Below are positions 57,835 to 63,801 of a DNA stretch of 63,801 bases, piece after piece. The translations under genes were made by a program, and so were the position numbers. Location of the stretch: contig JABHAT010000030.1 of assembly GCA_018674175.1 (NCBI GenBank), positions 1 to 63,801 on the forward strand. Direction: 5' to 3'. Origin of the DNA: Gammaproteobacteria bacterium. GTDB taxonomy: Bacteria; Pseudomonadota; Gammaproteobacteria; Poriferisulfidales; GCA-002705445. Numbering within the stretch: the stretch's first letter is position 1; each line of letters starts with the position of its first letter. Below the pieces are notes generated by a model. That model had not been told where the DNA came from, ran no database searches, and was given only the letters and a program-made list of their open reading frames with translations.

Positions 57835-59298
57835 ATGTTAAAAAAAGACTTTATAAAACTTGCCAATCAAGGAAATCCTAGAGTTTCTGTAAATAAAATA
57901 ATAAAAAATTTCGTAGGCAGCCCACTTCAAATATATAAAATATTAGATAATAAAAATTCATTTTTATTTGAGTCTGGTTCCAATAAAGGAAAGTGGAGTA
58001 GGTATTCTATAGTTGGAACACAATCTAATGAAATGATTAAAGTTAACGATAATGTAATTTCTTATATTAACAATGGGGAGACTAAGGAGATAAAGTCGGA
58101 TGACCCTTTAGATTGGATAGAGAAATTTTATACAGAAAATCAAGTTTCAAATCTTCCTGAAGGAGTTCCTTTCTCTGGAGGTTTGGTTGGTTATTTTGGC
58201 TATGAAACCATAAAATTTATTGAGAAAAAATTAGATACTAGAAAAAAAGATAGCCTCAATGTCCCTGATATTTTTTTATTTGTATGCAATGAGATTATCA
58301 TTTTTGATAACTTAGAGAATTCTGTGCAAATAATAATTAATGCTAAAACTGATCAGGAAGATAGTTACGAAAAATCTATTTTCAGAATGGATGAAATTGA
58401 AAAATTAATTTATAAAAAAGAAAAAATGTCTTCTTCTAATAATATATTAGATAAAAGCGAGTTTACCTCATCTTTTAAAAAAGAAAATTTTATGAATGCA
58501 GTCAATAAAACTAAAGAATACATTGCAGCTGGTGACGTTATGCAAGTTGTGCTGTCGCAAAGGCTCACAAAAAATTTTAATGGAAATCCTATAGATATGT
58601 ATGAAGCATTAAGAGATATGAATCCGTCACCCTACATGTATTTTTTAGATATGGATGGTTTTCAAATAATTGGCTCTTCTCCTGAAATACTAGTTAAATT
58701 AGAAGATAAAAAAGTTACTGTGCGACCAATTGCAGGTACTAGACCAAGAGGCTCTAGTGAAGCAGAAGATTTGCAAAATGAAAAAGATTTATTAAATGAC
58801 CCTAAAGAACTTGCAGAGCATCTAATGTTAATTGACTTAGGAAGAAATGATATTGGAAGAATATCAAAAGTTGGTAGTGTTGAGCTTACTGAAAAAATGA
58901 TAATCGAAAGATACTCTCATGTAATGCATATAGTTTCTAATGTTGATGGTACTGTTAAAGATAACACTAAACCTCTAGATGTTTTAAGAGCAACATTTCC
59001 GGCAGGTACTGTGTCAGGAGCGCCAAAAATAAGAGCTATGGAAATTATTAATGAGCTTGAACCTTTAAAAAGAGGTATATATTCTGGAGCTATAGGATAT
59101 CTTTCTTGGACAGGAGATCTAGATACGGCATTATCAATTAGAACAGCCGTTATAAAAGATAATTTAATTCATGTTCAGGCAGGTGCTGGTATAGTTTATG
59201 ATTCTGTTCCAGAAACAGAATGGGAAGAAACAATGAATAAAGCAATGGCACTATTAAAAGCTTCAGAAAAAGCTAATGCTTCAAATGAGGGTAAATAA
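57835..59298 (+). CDS. trpE: Anthranilate synthase component I
   Basis: A 487-residue chorismate-using subunit. The N-terminal feedback motif appears as FLFESGSNKGKWSRYS (the LLES-type tryptophan site), and the chorismate domain has VMQVVLSQR, NPSPYMYFLD, IGSSPEILVK, PIAGTRPRG, LIDLGRNDIGR and the late FPAGTVSGAPKIRAME. Stop is followed immediately by the trpG ATG. Confidence 0.97.
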   Translation: MLKKDFIKLANQGNPRVSVNKIIKNFVGSPLQIYKILDNKNSFLFESGSNKGKWSRYSIVGTQSNEMIKVNDNVISYINNGETKEIKSDDPLDWIEKFYTENQVSNLPEGVPFSGGLVGYFGYETIKFIEKKLDTRKKDSLNVPDIFLFVCNEIIIFDNLENSVQIIINAKTDQEDSYEKSIFRMDEIEKLIYKKEKMSSSNNILDKSEFTSSFKKENFMNAVNKTKEYIAAGDVMQVVLSQRLTKNFNGNPIDMYEALRDMNPSPYMYFLDMDGFQIIGSSPEILVKLEDKKVTVRPIAGTRPRGSSEAEDLQNEKDLLNDPKELAEHLMLIDLGRNDIGRISKVGSVELTEKMIIERYSHVMHIVSNVDGTVKDNTKPLDVLRATFPAGTVSGAPKIRAMEIINELEPLKRGIYSGAIGYLSWTGDLDTALSIRTAVIKDNLIHVQAGAGIVYDSVPETEWEETMNKAMALLKASEKANASNEGK

Positions 59299-59880
59299 AT
59301 GATATTGATGATAGATAATTATGATTCATTCACATATAACATTGTGCAATATTTGGGCGAACTGGGATCAAATGTAAAAGTTGTTAGAAACGACATGATT
59401 TCTATACAAGACATTGAGTATATGGAACCGGAAAAAATTGTAATATCACCTGGGCCTTGCACCCCAAAAGAAGCTGGTGTATCAATAGAAACAATAAATC
59501 ATTTTCATAAAAAATTACCGATTTTAGGAATATGCCTTGGGCATCAAAGTATTGGCGCTGCATTTGGTGGAAATATAATAAAAGCTAAAAAAATTATGCA
59601 CGGAAAGACTTCACAAATTCATCATAATCAAGATTATATATTTAAAGATTTGCCAACTCCATATATAGCAACCAGATATCATTCCTTAGTAATAGAAGAA
59701 AAAACTATACCTGATTGTTTAGAAATAATTGCAGAAACAAAATCAGATGATAAAAGTGATAACGAGATTATGGCAATTAGACATAAAGATTTTCATACAT
59801 ATGGTGTACAATTTCACCCAGAATCAATAATGAGTGAACATGGACATCAAATTTTAAAAAATTTCCTAGAAATAAAATGA
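59299..59880 (+). CDS. trpG: Anthranilate synthase component II (glutamine amidotransferase)
   Basis: A 193-residue class I amidotransferase supplying ammonia to Trp[11 protein letters not shown], the oxyanion/nucleophile motif [10 protein letters not shown] and the catalytic His-Glu in [13 protein letters not shown] are present. It is a separate protein, not fused to TrpD as in E. coli. It overlaps the next gene by ATGA. Confidence 0.96.
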   Translation: MILMIDNYDSFTYNIVQYLGELGSNVKVVRNDMISIQDIEYMEPEKIVISPGPCTPKEAGVSIETINHFHKKLPILGICLGHQSIGAAFGGNIIKAKKIMHGKTSQIHHNQDYIFKDLPTPYIATRYHSLVIEEKTIPDCLEIIAETKSDDKSDNEIMAIRHKDFHTYGVQFHPESIMSEHGHQILKNFLEIK

Positions 59881-61688
59881 ATATAAATGAAGCGGTAGAA
59901 AAGATTTCGTCTGGCGACAGTCTGAAAAAAAATGAAATTAAAGAAGTTTTTTTAAGCATTATGAATAACAAATGTAATGATGCTGAGATCATTTCATTCT
60001 TAATGACATTAAAAACAAAAGGTGAAACAGTTGAAGAAATTGCTGGAGCAGCTGAAGTATTAAGAGAGATGTGTCAAAAACTAGAATTACCTTCTGATCA
60101 ATTAGTAGATACTTGTGGGACTGGTGGTGATGGACAAAACACTTTTAATATATCAACAGCATCTGCCATAGTTGCAGCAGCAGCTGGTGTAAAAATTGCG
60201 AAACACGGTAATAAGTCAATATCTAGTAAATCTGGAAGCGCTGACTTACTTGAGTATTCTGGAATCAATATTGATTTAGATGAAGAGCAAGCTAAAAAAT
60301 GTTTTGATGAGAATGGTATAACCTTTATGTTTGCCCCAAAATATCATAAAGCTATGAAAAGCGTTTCTACAGTTAGAAAAAACATTAAAACTAGAACGAT
60401 ATTTAATGTTTTAGGTCCGCTATCAAATCCCGCTAATGCTAACTTTCAAATTTTAGGTGTTTATGACAAAAAATTGGTTTTGCCAATTGCTGAAGTAATA
60501 AAAGATCTTGGTGTTAAGAGAGCTATGGTAGTTCATTCCGAAGAAGGTTTAGATGAAATATCTTGTGAGAAAGATACTTATGTTGCAGAACTTGATGAGG
60601 ATAAGATTACAGAATACACAATTAATCCAAAAGATTTTGATCTTGAAATATCACCTTTAGAATCTTTAAAAGTAAATACTGTAGAAGAAAGCTATAAAAT
60701 ATTTATCAATATGTTGGGGAACAATGATAAAGCTGCAGTAAACATAGTAAGTTTAAATGCTGGTGCCGCAATTTATATCGCAGGTATTAAAGAAAATCTA
60801 AAAAGTGGTATTAAGTTTGCTAAAGAAATTATAGAGTCTGGAAAAGCAATGAAAAAATTTGAAGACATTAAAAAATCAATGCCAGAAAAAATTAAAACAC
60901 CACAAATATTAAAAGAAATTTTAGAGAATAAAGCAAAAGAAGTTGCAGAAAGAAAAATTAAAATTTCTGTTAAAGACTTAAAAGAAATTGATTACATGAG
61001 TTCTTTGAAAAGAGACTTCAAAGGAGCATTACTAGATAAAATTAGCAAAAACAAAGATGCTGTAATAGCTGAGATTAAAAGGGCCTCCCCTAGTATGGGA
61101 GAACTTAATATGAATATAATTCCTGCGAAGGTAGCTTCAGATTTTGAGGCAATGGGCGCTGCATGTTTATCTGTATTAACTGATGCTAAATACTTCAAAG
61201 GATCTGGAGCAATACTTGAGATGGCTAAAAAAGGGTGTGGCCTACCGGTACTTAGAAAAGATTTTATTATTGATGAATATCAAATTGACGAATCCGTTAC
61301 TATGGGAGCGGACTGCATCTTACTTATTGTTTCAGCTCTTGAAAAAGAATTATTAAAAAAACTTTATAATGAAGCTAAACAAAGAAATCTTGATGTCATT
61401 GTAGAGGTGCACGACCATAGTGAGCTTGAAGCTGCATTAGAAATAGAATGCGATATTATAGGTATCAATAATAGAAATCTGCATACGTTTGAGGTAGATT
61501 TAAATACGACCGTTGATTTAATTCAGTATATAAAGAATGAACAACTTATAATTACTGAAAGCGGCATTCATACTCGTGATGATGTTAAAAAAATGAACGA
61601 CTGTGGTATAAATACATTTTTAGTTGGTGAGTCACTTATGACTGCAAAAGATCCTATAAACAAATTTAGAGAAATATTTACAAAATAA
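59877..61688 (+). CDS. trpDC: TrpD-TrpC fusion: anthranilate phosphoribosyltransferase / indole-3-glycerol phosphate synthase
   Basis: A 603-residue fused enzyme. Residues 1-333 are TrpD, with [35 protein letters not shown] and [10 protein letters not shown]. Residues 335-603 are TrpC, with [71 protein letters not shown] and ITESGIH. Met335 (nt 60879) sits where a free TrpC would start, so the fusion probably arose by loss of the stop between two adjacent genes. The E. coli fusions are TrpGD and TrpCF instead. Confidence 0.93.
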   Translation: MNINEAVEKISSGDSLKKNEIKEVFLSIMNNKCNDAEIISFLMTLKTKGETVEEIAGAAEVLREMCQKLELPSDQLVDTCGTGGDGQNTFNISTASAIVAAAAGVKIAKHGNKSISSKSGSADLLEYSGINIDLDEEQAKKCFDENGITFMFAPKYHKAMKSVSTVRKNIKTRTIFNVLGPLSNPANANFQILGVYDKKLVLPIAEVIKDLGVKRAMVVHSEEGLDEISCEKDTYVAELDEDKITEYTINPKDFDLEISPLESLKVNTVEESYKIFINMLGNNDKAAVNIVSLNAGAAIYIAGIKENLKSGIKFAKEIIESGKAMKKFEDIKKSMPEKIKTPQILKEILENKAKEVAERKIKISVKDLKEIDYMSSLKRDFKGALLDKISKNKDAVIAEIKRASPSMGELNMNIIPAKVASDFEAMGAACLSVLTDAKYFKGSGAILEMAKKGCGLPVLRKDFIIDEYQIDESVTMGADCILLIVSALEKELLKKLYNEAKQRNLDVIVEVHDHSELEAALEIECDIIGINNRNLHTFEVDLNTTVDLIQYIKNEQLIITESGIHTRDDVKKMNDCGINTFLVGESLMTAKDPINKFREIFTK

Positions 61689-61689
61689 A

Positions 61690-62262
61690 TTGAAAATTGT
61701 AATCAAAAATTGCTCGCAATGTGGATCAGATAAGATTGATTTTTCTATTCCATTAGGTGATAACAGAAATAGATATATTTGTAAAAGCTGCGGTTTCATT
61801 CACTATCAAAATCCAAATATAGTTTCAGGCTCTATCTTAGAATGGGATAACAAGGTTTTATTATGTAAAAGAGCCATTGAGCCAAGGATTAATTGCTGGA
61901 CATTGCCCGCAGGTTTCTTAGAAAATGAAGAACCTTTAGAGACAGGTGCTGCAAGAGAGTGCATTGAAGAAGCAAATGCTTATTCAGATGATATGAAAAT
62001 TTTTTCTATCTACAGCCTGGTACATATTAGTCAAATTTACATTATGTATTATGGAAGTTTGAGAGACGGTAAACATAGCCCTGGTTTAGAAGAATCTTTT
62101 GATACAAGATTATATGACAAAGAGGATATCCCATGGGATGAATTAGCGTTTCCAATTATTACAGAAAATTTAAAATTATTTTATGAAAAAGAAAAATCTG
62201 ATATGCCTCATACCGGAATCGTTGATAAAATTGATAACGAATATATAATTACCCGAAATTAG
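61690..62262 (+). CDS. Nudix hydrolase with N-terminal zinc ribbon
   Basis: A 190-residue protein starting at TTG, one base after the trpDC stop. A zinc ribbon (Cys-x2-Cys at residues 8-11 and about 31-34) precedes the Nudix domain; the Nudix box reads GFLENEEPLETGAARECIEE. The layout matches the zinc-ribbon Nudix group (ADP-ribose/NADH pyrophosphatase-like), but the exact nucleotide substrate cannot be told. It is cotranscribed with the trp genes and the CPXCG gene, with no obvious functional link. Confidence 0.85.
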   Translation: MKIVIKNCSQCGSDKIDFSIPLGDNRNRYICKSCGFIHYQNPNIVSGSILEWDNKVLLCKRAIEPRINCWTLPAGFLENEEPLETGAARECIEEANAYSDDMKIFSIYSLVHISQIYIMYYGSLRDGKHSPGLEESFDTRLYDKEDIPWDELAFPIITENLKLFYEKEKSDMPHTGIVDKIDNEYIITRN

Positions 62263-62265
62263 TTA

Positions 62266-62454
62266 ATGGATATTAATGAAAAAGAATCTTACTGTCCTTA
62301 TTGTGGCGAAAGTATTTCTTTATTTATAGATAGTTCAATAGAAAATCAAGAATACGTTGAAGATTGCCAAGTTTGTTGTAGCCCAATCTTAATTAGTGTA
62401 GAAATTGATTATGAAGAAAATATATATATAAATACTAAAAAAGAAAACGAATAA
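62266..62454 (+). CDS. CPXCG-motif cysteine-rich protein
   Basis: A 62-residue protein with CPYCGESI near the N-terminus and CQVCCSPI in the middle, giving two Cys pairs for a small zinc-binding domain, followed by an acidic end. It matches the CPXCG family found widely in marine gammaproteobacteria, of unknown function. It starts 3 bases after the Nudix gene and is the last gene of the rpe-trp operon. Confidence 0.85.
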   Translation: MDINEKESYCPYCGESISLFIDSSIENQEYVEDCQVCCSPILISVEIDYEENIYINTKKENE

Positions 62455-62461
62455 AGAATTT

Positions 62462-62493
62462 TAAATAAATACTCTTTAATTTTTATTTATTTA
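62462..62493. terminator. Possible bidirectional terminator between CPXCG and bolA
   Basis: TAAATAAAT (62462-62470) and ATTTATTTA (62485-62493) form a perfect 9-bp inverted repeat with a 14-base loop between two convergent genes; the right arm includes the bolA stop codon. The stem is all A-T, so it would be a weak terminator at best. Confidence 0.3.
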
Positions 62494-62790
62494 GCTGGCA
62501 CAAGGTGGGGAATCCTTTACATATTCTTCTTTAGTTTTCCATTCGCTTTGAGTAAACAAATGAAGAGATAATGCATGAACACCATTTTCTAGTTCATACT
62601 TAAGTAATGTATTAATTTTTCTATGTCGCTGAACTAACTTAACATCTTGAAATTCATCCGAGACTAAGATAACTTTAAAATGAGTTTCTGGGCTAGTGCC
62701 GCTATGCATATGACTTTCATTAATAACTTCGAGATGACTTAACACAAAGTTATCGCTTAAAGTATGTTCAATTTTTTTTTCTACACTCAT
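62491..62790 (-). CDS. bolA: BolA family protein
   Basis: A 99-residue protein with the BolA core: ESHMHSGTSPETHFKVILVSDEF (in part), VQRHRKINTLLKYEL, GVHALSLHLFTQSEW and a C-terminal SPPCAS. BolA partners with monothiol glutaredoxins in iron-sulfur handling and affects cell shape and stress response. The start overlaps the tatD stop by ATGA. Confidence 0.93.
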   Translation of the reverse strand: MSVEKKIEHTLSDNFVLSHLEVINESHMHSGTSPETHFKVILVSDEFQDVKLVQRHRKINTLLKYELENGVHALSLHLFTQSEWKTKEEYVKDSPPCAS

Positions 62791-63593
62791 TTATCCTCCC
62801 CAAAGAAATTTACATAATTTTGATAAGTGATTTCACATACATAATCATAAGACTGATTTCTATATTTTGCCACATCTTTTGCAACTTCAACTAAATACTC
62901 GGGTTTATTTAAATGCTTCATCCCTGAAGTAATTTCAGCTTTTTTTGAAGATATATAGGGTGAAAGATATGGTGAGTCAGTTTCTATTAATAATTTATCA
63001 TCTGGAATGATATCTATAAAATCCCTTAAATGTTTTCCCCTTCTGTCATCACATATCCAGCCTGTTAATCCAATATGAACACCAAGATCAAGATAATCGA
63101 TAAGTGAATTTTTTGTACCAGTAAAACAGTGCACAACAATATTTTCACAATCGTTAATATTTTCTTTGAGAATGCCGTGCATTTGATGAAATGCATCCCT
63201 CTCATGAACAAATAAAGGTAATTTTGCTTCTTTAGCTAGTTTAATATGATTTAAAAAAACAGTATTTTGTATTTCTGGTGTTGAAAAATTCCTATTAAAA
63301 TCTAAACCACATTCTCCAACTGCTTTGACTTGATTTAGCTTTATGATTTCTAATAATTCATTGTAACTTTTTGCATGCCAATCCTTAGCATTGTGAGGAT
63401 GGTATCCTGCAGTAGAGATTAAATTAAATTGCTCTGCTAATTGCGCTACTTTTTTACTTGATTCAAGATCATTTCCAACTAACACCATTTTATCGACACC
63501 ATTTTTTATGGCGCCATCTATTATAATTTCTTCTTTCCCAGAAAAAACGTTATCTGATAGGTTTACACATATATCAACTAATTTATTACTCAT
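62787..63593 (-). CDS. tatD: TatD-family metal-dependent DNase
   Basis: A 268-residue TIM-barrel nuclease. The sequence follows E. coli TatD itself: VNLSDNVF, STAGYHPHNAKDW, VGECGLDFNRNFSTPE, VHCFTGT, GLTGWICDDRRG and LLIETDSPYL. Like E. coli TatD it lacks the HxH of the YcfH type at the N-terminus. TatD acts in DNA repair and degradation. Its ATG shares one base with the stop of the upstream gene. Confidence 0.94.
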   Translation of the reverse strand: MSNKLVDICVNLSDNVFSGKEEIIIDGAIKNGVDKMVLVGNDLESSKKVAQLAEQFNLISTAGYHPHNAKDWHAKSYNELLEIIKLNQVKAVGECGLDFNRNFSTPEIQNTVFLNHIKLAKEAKLPLFVHERDAFHQMHGILKENINDCENIVVHCFTGTKNSLIDYLDLGVHIGLTGWICDDRRGKHLRDFIDIIPDDKLLIETDSPYLSPYISSKKAEITSGMKHLNKPEYLVEVAKDVAKYRNQSYDYVCEITYQNYVNFFGEDK

Positions 63594-63801
63594 TATCTAC
63601 ACACTTCGCATTTAGTTCTATCAAAAGCATTAATAACCTGCTGACATTTTGGACATAATTTCTTATAAGTTGGGTTCAATCCTTTGTCTAGAGTTATCCT
63701 GTCATCAAAGACAAAACATTCGCCATCCCAATGCTTACCTTCAGTTTCATTTAGATAATTAATTATTCCGCCCTTTAGCTGCTTAAATGAATCTATTCCT
63801 A
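63593..63801 (-). CDS. trhO: tRNA uridine(34) hydroxylase TrhO (YceA), C-terminal fragment
   Basis: Only the last 68 codons are in the window. They read QLKGGIINYLNE, HWDGECFVFDDRITLDKGL and a tail with Cys-x2-Cys at LCPKCQQ and CEVC before the stop. This matches the C-terminal part of the rhodanese-like TrhO/YceA family, which makes 5-hydroxyuridine at tRNA position 34. The rhodanese domain with its catalytic cysteine lies outside the window. Confidence 0.85.
   Translation of the reverse strand, partial: GIDSFKQLKGGIINYLNETEGKHWDGECFVFDDRITLDKGLNPTYKKLCPKCQQVINAFDRTKCEVCR

Overview
The window is about 63.8 kb of very AT-rich (roughly 30% GC by eye), tightly packed chromosome from a gammaproteobacterium. 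The gene order rpsB-tsf-pyrH-frr-uppS-cdsA-dxr-rseP-bamA-skp-lpxD-fabZ-lpxA ... rnhB-dnaE-accA-tilS-pyrG-kdsA-eno-ftsB-ispD-ispF is a hallmark of Gammaproteobacteria, as are thrS-infC-rpmI-rplT-pheS-pheT-ihfA and lepB-rnc-era-recO-pdxJ-acpS. An ATP sulfurylase that closely resembles the Allochromatium-type dissimilatory enzyme, with the low GC, streamlined spacing and many 1- or 4-base stop/start overlaps, suggests a marine or symbiotic sulfur oxidiser (SUP05/Thioglobus-like). This placement is inference.

Layout. (1) 1-8627, minus strand: pyrG, kdsA, eno, ftsB, ispD, ispF, tsaB, miaA, hfq, hflX and the first codons of hflK. (2) 8768-15214: a small DUF2892 membrane protein, then tilS, accA, dnaE and rnhB on the minus strand. 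(3) 15280-18403, plus strand: gnnA-gnnB-lpxB, interrupting the classic cluster between rnhB and lpxA. (4) 18410-30681, minus strand: lipid A, outer-membrane assembly, isoprenoid and phospholipid genes and the rpsB-tsf-pyrH-frr translation genes, with a folded rpsB leader. (5) 30865-36179, plus strand: map, glnD, dapD, dapE. (6) 36171-48642, minus strand: a PolB-like exonuclease, cysM, acpS, pdxJ, recO, era, rnc, lepB, a MerR regulator, ihfA, pheT, pheS, rplT, rpmI, infC (ATT start) and thrS. (7) 48732-53027: three genes of visibly higher GC (outer-membrane protein, LolA-like protein, MMPL/RND exporter) lying directly 3' of tRNA-Val(GAC). (8) 53221-55530, plus strand: a periplasmic Dabb-domain protein, an unrecognised 372-residue protein and a stand-alone PD-(D/E)XK nuclease. 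(9) sat with a small membrane protein (minus), then rpe-trpE-trpG-trpD/C fusion-Nudix-CPXCG (plus), and bolA, tatD and the 3' end of trhO (minus).

The most informative biology is in the envelope genes. gnnA/gnnB beside lpxB predict a lipid A built on GlcN3N with amide-linked acyl chains, and LpxA carries the methionine that sets 10-carbon acyl selectivity in Pseudomonas. Other unusual points are a PheT lacking its OB-fold tRNA-binding insert, a TrpD-TrpC fusion, a repeat-built lysine-rich tail on ribosomal protein S2, substitutions at normally invariant UppS positions, an RND exporter island next to a tRNA, and an uncharacterised protein/nuclease pair. I saw no CRISPR array, insertion sequence, prophage gene or rRNA.
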